Positions 22,015 through 29,655 of a stretch of DNA of 64,000 bases are shown piece after piece. Made by a program: the position numbers and the translations under genes. This stretch comes from Pseudomonas entomophila. GTDB lineage: Bacteria; Pseudomonadota; Gammaproteobacteria; Pseudomonadales; Pseudomonadaceae. Location: positions 1,947,501-2,011,500 of the forward strand of contig NZ_CP070982.1 of NCBI RefSeq assembly GCF_018417595.1, in the 5' to 3' direction. Each line of letters begins with the position of its first letter. Position 1 is the stretch's first letter. The notes beneath the pieces are model-generated. The model was not told the DNA's origin, made no database searches, and saw only the letters and a program-made list of their open reading frames with translations.

Positions 22015-23729
22015 CAGCCTTGGCTCCTGGTCTGGGCCCAGTGCTTCAGGAAACCGGCGGCGTCGACTTCGCCGGTGATGCGCTGGGCGCGGCGTTCATC
22101 ACCTTCGGGGCCGATCCAGATCAGGCTGGGCGGGCCGGGGACCTGGTAGCGTTGCAGCAGTTCGCGGCTGGCTGGAGTGTCGGCGGTCACGTCCAGGCGC
22201 ACCAGATGCACGCCGGCCAGGCTGGCGAGTACGTCAGGGCGGGCGAATACCTGCTTTTCCATCACCTTGCACGACACGCACCAGTCGGCATAGTAGTCCA
22301 GCATCACCCACTGGCCACGGGCCTTGGCGGCATCGAGCTCGCGTTGCAGGTCGGCGGGCGCGCTGACGGTGACGAAGGCATCGTGGGCATCGACCCTTGC
22401 CGGGCTGCCAGCTTGAGCGGTGAATGGCTGCAGCGGTTGCCACAGGTCATTGCCACCGGCCGCGGCGCCGACCAGCAGCAGGCCCCCCCACAATGCACCC
22501 AGCAGCGGCACCGCGCGCAGGGCCGGCAATGCGTGCAGGGCCGGCCAGGTCGCCCAGCCCAGGGCGATCAGCCAGCCCCCGGCCAGGGCCAGCAGCAGCG
22601 GTTCGGGCAGCAAGGTGCGCACGGTGTACAGGGCCATGGCCAGGAACACGAAGCCGAACACCCCTTTGACCCGGTTCATCCAGGCGCCTGGGCGCGGCAG
22701 GTAGCGGTTGCCCAGGGTCACCAGCAACAGCAGTGGCACGCCCATGCCCAGCCCCAGGCTGAACAGCACCAGCGCGCCTTGCAGCATGTCGCCGCTCTGG
22801 GCGATGTAGAGCAGCGCACCGGCCAGCGGGGCGGTCATGCACGGGCCGAGCAGCAGGCCCGACAGGGCGCCGAGCAGCGCCGCGCCATACAGGTTGCCGC
22901 CCCGGGTGCCTTGCCCGGCGCGGTCCAGGCGGTCGCGCAGGGTGGCGGGCAGTTGCAGTTCGAACGCGCCAAACATCGGCAGGGCGAGCAGCACGAACAA
23001 CGCCGCCAGGCTGCCCAGCAGCCAGGGTTGCTGCAACCAGGCCTGCAGGCTGGCGCCCAGCAGTGCGGCGACCACCCCCAGGGCGGCGTACACCAGCGCC
23101 ATGCTCAGTACGTAGACCCCGGCCAGCAGCCAGCCGCGCCGGGCGCTGGCGCCGTTGCCCAGGACCAGCCCGGCGAGGATCGGCAACATGGGCAGTGAGC
23201 AGGGGGTGAAGGCCAGCAGCAGGCCCAGGCCGAAGAACGCCAGCAGGCTCCAGGCCAGGGTGGACTGTTGCAGGCCGCTGGCCAGGGCCTGGTCGCTGGC
23301 CTGTGCCGTGTCCGCTGCCGGCGTCGCGCCGCCCAGTGCGATGGGCGTGGTCTGTGGCGGGTAGCAAAGGCCGGCGTCGGCACAACCTTGCCAGCCCAGG
23401 CGCAGCTCGCCAATGGCGGCGGCTGGGAGCAGAAGCTCGAGTTGGTCGCGATAGACCGCGCTGTCGCCGAAGAATTCGTCGTGGTGGTTGAGGGCTGGAG
23501 GTAGCGCGGGGTGTTGTTCTTCAGGCAAGCCATCGAACTTCAGGCGCTTTTGATAGAGGTAATAACCGTCCTTGATCTGGAAGTGCAGGCGCATCTGGCC
23601 GTCGGGCAGGCGGTCGTGGGTCAGCACGAAGGCCTGGTCGACCGGCAGGAAGTCCGGTTTGACGGCGAAGGGGTTGGCCTGGAGCGGGCCGGCGAGCAGG
23701 AATGTCAGGAACAACAGGAGCACACGCAT
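22014..23729 (-). CDS. dsbD: thiol:disulfide interchange reductase DsbD
   Basis: 571 residues with the three DsbD parts. These are a signal peptide plus N-terminal alpha domain with the cysteine pair C116/C122 (GCADAGLCYPP); eight membrane helices with the redox cysteines in FTPCSLPMLPIL and LGPCMTAPLAG; and a C-terminal thioredoxin domain with YADWCVSCK. It moves electrons from cytoplasmic thioredoxin to periplasmic partners, here very likely the two downstream gene products. First gene of the operon. Confidence 0.93.
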   Translation of the reverse strand: MRVLLLFLTFLLAGPLQANPFAVKPDFLPVDQAFVLTHDRLPDGQMRLHFQIKDGYYLYQKRLKFDGLPEEQHPALPPALNHHDEFFGDSAVYRDQLELLLPAAAIGELRLGWQGCADAGLCYPPQTTPIALGGATPAADTAQASDQALASGLQQSTLAWSLLAFFGLGLLLAFTPCSLPMLPILAGLVLGNGASARRGWLLAGVYVLSMALVYAALGVVAALLGASLQAWLQQPWLLGSLAALFVLLALPMFGAFELQLPATLRDRLDRAGQGTRGGNLYGAALLGALSGLLLGPCMTAPLAGALLYIAQSGDMLQGALVLFSLGLGMGVPLLLLVTLGNRYLPRPGAWMNRVKGVFGFVFLAMALYTVRTLLPEPLLLALAGGWLIALGWATWPALHALPALRAVPLLGALWGGLLLVGAAAGGNDLWQPLQPFTAQAGSPARVDAHDAFVTVSAPADLQRELDAAKARGQWVMLDYYADWCVSCKVMEKQVFARPDVLASLAGVHLVRLDVTADTPASRELLQRYQVPGPPSLIWIGPEGDERRAQRITGEVDAAGFLKHWAQTRSQG

Positions 23730-24031
23730 GTCTAGGCCTTGGCAGCGCTTTGAAGGGGACCATGCTGGCCGTGGTTCATTAACCCAAGGTTAACCCGGTC
23801 CTACAGGGTGGTGTTTCAAGGGGTTTTGGGGCCCGGCAATGGACCGCGGGGTGGCGGACAGGTGCCTGTCCCAGAAATTGCAGTGTTCTCGAGATCGAGC
23901 GCCGCCCGCGCGGCGCTCGATCTCATGGGCACTGCAACTCCAACGATGAACATCTCGAAAGCGCAACCCCCACTTGATACCGTCACAAAGCAGGCGTACC
24001 GTTCCTCACATGTGAGAAAAGGATACCCTCG
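23730..24031. other. intergenic region between dsbD and yjfI with three palindromes
   Basis: No gene was found. It holds TTAACCCAAGGTTAA (23779-23793, about 50 bp upstream of dsbD) and a perfect 34-bp palindrome at 23891-23924. It also holds CTCACATGTGAG (24005-24016) immediately before the ribosome site of yjfI. A weak sigma-70-like pair TTGATA-N17-TACCGT lies near 23976 and could serve yjfI. Confidence 0.45.
23891..23924. repeat. solo palindrome of the GAGCGCCGCCCGCGCGGCG family
   Basis: GAGATCGAGCGCCGC, four loop bases, then the exact reverse complement. The same core forms the outer ends of the two 332-bp repeats at 44100 and 47847, so this is a third, collapsed member of that family. 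Confidence 0.75.
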
Positions 24032-24646
24032 ATGGCAGGCAAGAAAAGCTCCACCGACTATATGCGAGACATGCGCGCCCGGCTCAAGGCCGCCGGCTAC
24101 GTCAAGCGCGAGTTGTGGATCCTGCCCGAGCACGCCGCCGCCCTGCGCGGCATCGAGAAGGCTTTACGCCAGCCCCATGGGGGCAAACAGGTCAGAACGG
24201 AGGATTTCATGACCGAGCACAAACACTGGACGATCGAATCGCTGCACAGCGCCCTGCAGGAGCTGGATGAAGTGCGCGAAGGGTCGATCGGCCTGTCCCT
24301 GCAACAAGGCGCCGAGCCCAGCCTGAAGCTGGAAATGCGCGAACTGGACGGCCTGCCGCTCTACATCGCCGTGGCCGGTGAGCAGATCCTGGTCGACACG
24401 CTGCTGGTGGCAGCGAGCCAGGTCAAGGACCGCGCCGCGTTCAACGACGCCGTGCTGCGCACCCGCGACGTGTTCCCGCTGTCGTCCATCGGCCTGCACA
24501 CGCTGCCTTCGGGCGAGTCGGTGTACACCATGTTCGGCGCCCTGAGCGCCGCCTCGTCGCTGGACAATATCGTCCAGGAGATCCAGACCCTGGCGGAAAA
24601 CGTCATCACCGCCGCCGACGATTTCGACGTCTACTTCACCCACTGA
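24032..24646 (+). CDS. yjfI: YjfI family protein (DUF2170) with N-terminal extension
   Basis: 204 residues. The C-terminal 145 residues, from MTEHKHWTIESLHSALQELD, are the DUF2170 domain; the first 59 (MAGKKSSTDYMRDMRARLKA...) form a basic, helical extension. Two starts look usable: ATG 24032 with AAGGA, and in-frame ATG 24209 with the stronger CGGAGGATTTC directly before it. Both forms may be made. It is the first gene of a six-gene set in the same order as E. coli yjfIJKLM-yjfC; the function is not known. Confidence 0.75.
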   Translation: MAGKKSSTDYMRDMRARLKAAGYVKRELWILPEHAAALRGIEKALRQPHGGKQVRTEDFMTEHKHWTIESLHSALQELDEVREGSIGLSLQQGAEPSLKLEMRELDGLPLYIAVAGEQILVDTLLVAASQVKDRAAFNDAVLRTRDVFPLSSIGLHTLPSGESVYTMFGALSAASSLDNIVQEIQTLAENVITAADDFDVYFTH

Positions 24647-24663
24647 TTTTCCGGAGATTCCCC

Positions 24664-25362
24664 ATGAGCCTGTTGAAAAAGATCGTCACCGCCCTGCGTG
24701 GCGGCGCTTCGGAAGTCGGTGAGGCGATCGTCGACTCCCAAGCCCTGCGCATCCTCGACCAGGAGATCCGCGACGCCGACAACAACCTGATCGACGCGCG
24801 CAACCAGCTGGTCAAGATCATGGCCAAGCACAAGACCGCGCAGCAGCGCATCGAAGAGTTCAACAAGACCATCGGCGACTGGGAGCAGAAAGCCATCGCC
24901 GCCCTGGACAAGGGCGAAGAGGGCCTGGCCCACGAATGCGCCGCGCGCATCGCCGACCTCACCAACCAGCGCGATTCCGAACAGGCCCTGGCCGACCAGT
25001 TCGGCGCTTCGGTGAAGACCCTCACCGACACGGTCAACAAGACCGAAAGCCAGATCAAGGGCCTCAAGCAACAGGTGGACCTGATCAAGGCCCGCGAAAG
25101 CGTGCAGCGCGCCCAGGTCAGCGCGGCCTCGGCCACCGGTGGCGCCAACGGCAGCCTGGAAACGGCGGTGGGTTCGCTGGATCGCATCAAGAAGCGCCAG
25201 AGCGAGCGCGCCGCCGAGCTGGAAGCGGCGGCCGAGCTGGCGGGCAAAGCCGATGGCAGCGACCTGGAGGCGCGCCTGAAGGCCGCTGGCATCGGTGGCA
25301 GCAACAGTGGTGCCGACGATGTGCTGGCGCGTCTGAAGGCCAAGGCGGCGAAGCCTGAGTGA
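24664..25362 (+). CDS. yjfJ: PspA/IM30 family protein (YjfJ)
   Basis: 232 residues, almost wholly coiled coil, as in PspA/IM30/Vipp1 membrane-remodelling proteins. It begins MSLLKKIVTALRGGASEVGE, an amphipathic helix able to bind membrane, and ends in a Gly/Ser-rich tail and a short C-terminal helix. It probably binds and guards the inner membrane. It follows yjfI after 17 bases. PspF and PspBC are not in the window, so it is not the classical psp operon. Confidence 0.85.
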   Translation: MSLLKKIVTALRGGASEVGEAIVDSQALRILDQEIRDADNNLIDARNQLVKIMAKHKTAQQRIEEFNKTIGDWEQKAIAALDKGEEGLAHECAARIADLTNQRDSEQALADQFGASVKTLTDTVNKTESQIKGLKQQVDLIKARESVQRAQVSAASATGGANGSLETAVGSLDRIKKRQSERAAELEAAAELAGKADGSDLEARLKAAGIGGSNSGADDVLARLKAKAAKPE

Positions 25363-25438
25363 TCAAGGGGGTGTGAGGCCAGCAGTGTTGTGCTGGCTGC
25401 ACTGGCCTAAACCGTAACCCATTGGTTCGGTGCGATCT

Positions 25439-25525
25439 CTGTAGGAGCGGCTTTAGCCGCGATCACCCGCGAAGCGGGTGCCAGGCACCGCGTCGCCTGC
25501 ATCGCGGCTGAAGCCGCTCCTACAG
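25439..25525. repeat. REP pair inside the yjf cluster
   Basis: CTGTAGGAGCGGCTTTAGCC... and its reverse complement ending GCCGCTCCTACAG flank a CACCCGC-GAA-GCGGGTG hairpin. It splits yjfJ from yjfK and is followed by another small hairpin, CATTGGC-GCG-GCCAATG (25541-25557). It may lower expression of the downstream genes or protect the yjfIJ message. Nothing else was recognised in the 341-base gap. Confidence 0.85.
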
Positions 25526-25703
25526 TGAGCAGGCGCGCACCATTGGCGCGGCCAATGAAAACCAGTATCGTGTCGCCCCCGCCAAAGGACTGCCGCGACC
25601 CCAAGGGATTCTTCATGTCGCCCTCACCACACAGGCCCTGCCTGTTCGCGTCACCTCTGGCCTGCGTCCACGCTCCGTCACAACCTCACCAAGGAGACAC
25701 CCC

Positions 25704-26363
25704 GTGGGTTGGTTGAAACGCTTCATGGGCTTCGAGGCGCCCAAGCCCGCAGCCACTTCCGCCAAAGCCTCCGGCAACCTGCCGTTCGGCCTGGCCAGCG
25801 GCCGCCTGATCAAGCTCGACAGTTCGCTCAAGCTGCTGCTCGATGGCCACAGCGAGCTCGAAGTCCCTGACCAGGAGGTGGTCTGGGCCGTTGGCGAGGT
25901 CGATCTCGGCCAGTCGATGCGCCTGGCCCGCTTCTACATGGAAGACGAGGACTACTGGCTACAAGTGGTGATGAACGGCGCGTCGGCCGACGATGTGCGC
26001 GACATCATCCTGTTCGGCTACTACAGCGCGGTGCCCATCACCAGCGACGCTGAACTCAAGCGCCTGGTCGGCCCGGATTCGAGCATCGGCCTGCCGTACT
26101 ACGAGCACGAAGGCTACGAATTCGTCCGCCAGTGGGGCAGCGAGGACGGGCAGACCGAGCTGACGCCGATCAGCGAATGGGTGACCAGCCCCGAAACCAG
26201 CTACCGCATCCAGCACCTGTCCATGCTGTATGCCCGCGAGACCGGCCTGACCGATCGCCGCGAATTCCTCCTGCTGTCGGTGGAGGAAGACGAAGAAGGG
26301 AATGTCAGCCTCACCACCTCGGTGGGCGTCACCCTGCAATCAACGGACTTTCACGTCATCTGA
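25704..26363 (+). CDS. yjfK: YjfK family protein (DUF2491)
   Basis: 219 residues from a GTG start with AAGGAGA nine bases upstream. It is soluble, acidic and has no signal peptide; MGWLKRFMGFEAPKP at the N-terminus is followed by a low-complexity Ala/Ser linker and the DUF2491 body (GLPYYEHEGYEFVRQWGS). The function is unknown. It is followed 12 bases later by yjfL. Confidence 0.8.
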   Translation: MGWLKRFMGFEAPKPAATSAKASGNLPFGLASGRLIKLDSSLKLLLDGHSELEVPDQEVVWAVGEVDLGQSMRLARFYMEDEDYWLQVVMNGASADDVRDIILFGYYSAVPITSDAELKRLVGPDSSIGLPYYEHEGYEFVRQWGSEDGQTELTPISEWVTSPETSYRIQHLSMLYARETGLTDRREFLLLSVEEDEEGNVSLTTSVGVTLQSTDFHVI

Positions 26364-26375
26364 CAAGGATCCACC

Positions 26376-26801
26376 ATGCTCGAAGCACTTCGCATGTCGC
26401 TCAACGCCGAGGCGGTGATCGGCTTCATTCTCTACATCAGCGTGGCGCTGGTGCTGTTCTGGGTGTTCCAGTTCATCTACACCCACCTCACCCCGCACCG
26501 CGAGTTCGCCCTGATCCGCGACAACAACAGCGCCGCGGCCATCGCCCTGGGTGGCGCGCTGATCGGTTTCTCGCTGCCGGCCAGCAACATCATCGCCTAC
26601 AGCGTCAGCCTGCTCGATTTCGTGGTCTGGGTAGTGATCGCCGCAGCCGTCCAACTGCTGGCCTTCGGCATCACCAGCCTGGTGCTCAAGGGCCTGGCCA
26701 ACCGCATCGCCAAGGGCGAGATGGCCGCCGCGATCTATGCCGCCGCCGTGGCGATCAGCGTGGGCTTCCTCAACTCGGCCTGCATGACCCCCTCGGTCTG
26801 A
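26376..26801 (+). CDS. yjfL: YjfL family membrane protein (DUF350)
   Basis: 141 residues with four membrane helices. DUF350 hallmarks are FALIRDNNSAAAIALGGALIGFSLP and the final helix GEMAAAIYAAAVAISVGFLNSACM. DUF350 proteins commonly sit beside PspA homologs and glutathionylspermidine-synthase-like ATP-grasp proteins, as here. The biochemical role is unknown. Confidence 0.85.
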   Translation: MLEALRMSLNAEAVIGFILYISVALVLFWVFQFIYTHLTPHREFALIRDNNSAAAIALGGALIGFSLPASNIIAYSVSLLDFVVWVVIAAAVQLLAFGITSLVLKGLANRIAKGEMAAAIYAAAVAISVGFLNSACMTPSV

Positions 26802-26826
26802 CTCGTTCGCGCGCAAGGAGCCCTTC

Positions 26827-27576
26827 ATGAGACGCAGTTCCGTCAAGCTGGTATTGGCCAGCTCCCTGCCACTGGCGCTGTCCGCGTGCAGCGCGCCGGA
26901 GGAGACCTACACGGTCAGCAAACGCACCAACTACACCACCGTGCAGGCTTGTGTCGACGACAAGGTGCCGGTGGACGTGTGTTCCGACGCCTACATGCAG
27001 GCGCTGGCCGACCACCGCCGCATCGCCCCCACCTACGGTGACAAGGCCGCCTGCGAGGCCGACTTCGTGCCAGACTATTGCCAGGTGACCAGCGACGGCC
27101 GCTACATGCCGCGCCTGGGTGGCTTCGAGTTGGCGGTGTCGGGCGAGGTCAGTCAGTCGCAGGTCGACGCGGCTCGCGCCCAGATCGAGAACAGCGGCCA
27201 GGGCGGCAGCGGTGGCAGCAATGTCAACGGCTTGCTCACTGGCCTGCTGCTGGGTCAGGTGCTCAGCGGCGGCAACCGCCAGTACTACTCGCAGCCGGTC
27301 TATCAGTACCGTGACAGCCGTGGCGACTACCGCAACTCTACGCTGGGGCAGCAAGTCGACCAGGGCAAGCGTTTCGAGCGCTCCGACCAGGCCCAGAGCA
27401 GTGGCACCGGCAGCTACACCTACTCGGGTGGTTCTTCCAACCGCAACTACACCTCGACGTCCTCCACCCGCTCCAGCGTCTCTTCGTCGACCTCCCGTGG
27501 CGGCTTCGGCAGCCAGGCCACCGCGCGCAGCGGCTGGGGCGGCAAGAGCAGCGGCGGCTTCAGCTTCGGCGGTTGA
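26827..27576 (+). CDS. yjfM: YjfM family lipoprotein (DUF1190)
   Basis: 249 residues. Signal peptide with lipobox LALSAC (Cys near residue 20) and the DUF1190 body with paired cysteines (VQACVDDKVPVDVC, AACEADFVPDYC). It ends in a long Ser/Thr/Gly-rich tail finishing SSGGFSFGG. It is probably anchored in the envelope. It lies 25 bases after yjfL and touches yjfC. Confidence 0.82.
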   Translation: MRRSSVKLVLASSLPLALSACSAPEETYTVSKRTNYTTVQACVDDKVPVDVCSDAYMQALADHRRIAPTYGDKAACEADFVPDYCQVTSDGRYMPRLGGFELAVSGEVSQSQVDAARAQIENSGQGGSGGSNVNGLLTGLLLGQVLSGGNRQYYSQPVYQYRDSRGDYRNSTLGQQVDQGKRFERSDQAQSSGTGSYTYSGGSSNRNYTSTSSTRSSVSSSTSRGGFGSQATARSGWGGKSSGGFSFGG

Positions 27577-27578
27577 GC

Positions 27579-28736
27579 ATGCGCAGGATCAGCATCGAAG
27601 AGCGCCCGGACTGGCGCGCCACCGCCGAACGCGAGGGTTTTACCTTCCATACCATCGATGGCGAGCGCTACTGGGACGAGCGCGGCTACTACCAGTTCAG
27701 CGAGGCCCAGGTCAGCCGCGACCTGGAAGCGCCGACCCAGGAGCTGCACGCCATGTGCCTGGACGCTGTCGAACGCATCGTCGACAGCGAGGCATTGATG
27801 ACCCGCCTGGCCATCCCGCCGGCGTTCTTCGACCTGGTGCGCCGTTCGTGGAAGGAGGGCCAGCGCCACCTGTATGGGCGCTTCGACTTCAGCTACGACG
27901 GCAGTGGCCCAGCCAAGCTGATCGAGGCCAACTACGACACGCCGACCTCGCTCTACGAGGCGGCGGCGTTCCAGCTGATCTGGCTGGAGGAACAGATCCA
28001 GCGTGGTGTGCTGGCGCCGCATGCCAGCCAGTTCAACACCCTGGCCGAGGACCTGGTGAAGGCTTTCGCTGCGTTCGAGCGCGAGGGCACGTTCTACTTT
28101 TCCGCCATCGGCGGCTCGGCGGAGGACCGCGGCACCACTGACTTTCTGCGCAAGATGGCCGAGCATGTCGGTATCGCCACCCGGCACATCGACCTGGAGG
28201 ATATCGGCCTGGACGGTGCGGGGCGCTTCGTCGACCTTGAAGGCCGTCCGATCCCCCGGCTGTTCAAGCTGCATGCCTGGGAGCACATCTTCCACGAGGA
28301 CTTCGGCCGCGCCATCGCCGGGAGCGGCACCCAGTTCATCGAGCCGGCCTGGAAGTCGCTGATCTCCAACAAGGGCATCCTGCCGCTGCTGTGGGAGTGG
28401 CACGCAGGGCACCCCAACCTGCTGCCGGCGTACCTCGACCAGGACCCGCGCAGCCCGGTGCCCAAGGGCTGGGTGCGCAAGCCGTACTTCTCCCGCGAGG
28501 GGGCCAACGTCGACATCCGCACGCCCGACGACCAGCGGGTGTTCGAGGATGGGCCCTACGACGATGCGCCCTACATCCTCCAGGCGTTTGCGCCGCTGCC
28601 GAAGTTCGGTGACAGCTACACCCTGATCGGTTCGTGGGTCATTGGCGACCAGGCCTCGGGCATTGGCATTCGCGAGGACGATAGCCTGATCACCAAGGAC
28701 AGCTCGCGCTTCCTGCCCCATGTGGTGTTGGGCTGA
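27579..28736 (+). CDS. yjfC: glutathionylspermidine synthase-like ATP-grasp protein (YjfC)
   Basis: 385 residues from ATG 27579; a TTG two codons earlier overlaps the yjfM stop. The synthetase core of the GSP synthase family is visible: YDGSGPAKLIEANYDTPTSLYEAA, LEDIGLDGAG, KLHAWEHIFHEDFG, WKSLISNKGILPLLWEWHAGHPNLLP and a C-terminal SGIGIREDDSLITKDSSRF. The amidase half of E. coli Gss is absent. It probably ligates an amine to a glutathione-like or peptide carboxylate; the true substrate is unknown. Last gene of the cluster. Confidence 0.88.
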   Translation: MRRISIEERPDWRATAEREGFTFHTIDGERYWDERGYYQFSEAQVSRDLEAPTQELHAMCLDAVERIVDSEALMTRLAIPPAFFDLVRRSWKEGQRHLYGRFDFSYDGSGPAKLIEANYDTPTSLYEAAAFQLIWLEEQIQRGVLAPHASQFNTLAEDLVKAFAAFEREGTFYFSAIGGSAEDRGTTDFLRKMAEHVGIATRHIDLEDIGLDGAGRFVDLEGRPIPRLFKLHAWEHIFHEDFGRAIAGSGTQFIEPAWKSLISNKGILPLLWEWHAGHPNLLPAYLDQDPRSPVPKGWVRKPYFSREGANVDIRTPDDQRVFEDGPYDDAPYILQAFAPLPKFGDSYTLIGSWVIGDQASGIGIREDDSLITKDSSRFLPHVVLG

Positions 28737-28779
28737 GCCGCGTGGCAGACGAGGCGTTCTGAGGTAGGTTGCAGGACCT

Positions 28780-28865
28780 CTGTAGGAGCGGCTTCAGCCG
28801 CGATCAGCGTTGGAGCGGGCACCAGAACTGCGTAGCCGGCATCGCGGCTAAAGCCGCTCCTACAG
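28780..28865. repeat. REP pair after yjfC
   Basis: CTGTAGGAGCGGCTTCAGCC... paired with ...GGCTAAAGCCGCTCCTACAG. The middle hairpin has decayed compared with other copies. It probably marks the 3' end of the yjf transcript. Confidence 0.85.
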
Positions 28866-29169
28866 CGACTGCGCAAGCCTGCTCACATGCCAGTGTTTTG
28901 ATACCCGCGCCAGCCCAATCATGGGGTTGTAATGATTGCGGCGTCCGATGGTCGGTTTCAGGACGCGCCGAGTCGCCCGCGCACATCCCACCCTCGCCAG
29001 ACCTGCCATGCTCTCAGGATGCCCACGGACCGAGTGCGCCAAGACACACGGCCACGGGCAAGGAGGGCGCCCGCCCCACGCCACCGTGACGTGGCCGGCG
29101 CGCCGCAGCTGAACACCGCCGGACACCTGCCCGCCACTCGGGCCGCTCCGGGTTGACGAGGTTTGCTGT
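28866..29169. promoter_or_regulatory. upstream region of the fds operon with an inverted repeat
   Basis: No gene was found in these 304 bases. CAATCAT and ATGATTG (28916-28938) form a perfect 7-bp inverted repeat with a 9-base spacer. This is a plausible dimeric regulator site about 230 bp before fdsG; fds operons elsewhere are controlled by a LysR-type FdsR, but no such gene is adjacent. The rest shows only GC-rich sequence with short hairpins. Confidence 0.3.
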
Positions 29170-29655
29170 ATGCCTGACGAGTCGAACCACCTGCCCCTGA
29201 TCCAGCGCGTCCTGACGCGCGAAAAGCACACCCCCGGCGCCTTGTTGCCGATCCTCCACGCCATCCAGGCCGGTATTGGCTACATACCCGATGCCGCTGT
29301 CGGCGAAATTGCCCATGCCCTCAACCTCAGCCTGGCCGAGGTGCGTGGGGTGATCAGCTTCTATCACGATTTCCGCACCACGCCACCGGCCCGCCATACT
29401 TTGCGCCTGTGCCGTGCCGAGTCATGCCAAAGCCGCGGCGCCGAGGCGCTGGCCGCGCAGTTGCGCGAGCAACTGGGGCTGGATGACCACGGCACCAGCG
29501 AGGACGGTGCACAGAGCCTGCGACCGGTGTATTGCCTGGGGGCTTGTGCCTGTTCGCCCGCCCTGGAGCTCGATGGCCAGTTGCATGCCCGGGTCACGCC
29601 GGAACGCCTGCGGGCGCTGGTCGCCGGCTGCCGCGAGGAGGTGAAGGCATGCTGA
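29170..29655 (+). CDS. fdsG: NAD-dependent formate dehydrogenase gamma subunit (FdsG)
   Basis: 161 residues, NuoE-like. Its [2Fe-2S] ligands are seen in RLCRAESCQSRGAE and VYCLGACACSPAL. The subunit relays electrons between the Mo-containing alpha subunit and the FMN/NADH subunit. GAGG lies nine bases before the ATG. It overlaps fdsB, so the operon fdsGBAD is translationally coupled. Confidence 0.9.
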   Translation: MPDESNHLPLIQRVLTREKHTPGALLPILHAIQAGIGYIPDAAVGEIAHALNLSLAEVRGVISFYHDFRTTPPARHTLRLCRAESCQSRGAEALAAQLREQLGLDDHGTSEDGAQSLRPVYCLGACACSPALELDGQLHARVTPERLRALVAGCREEVKAC

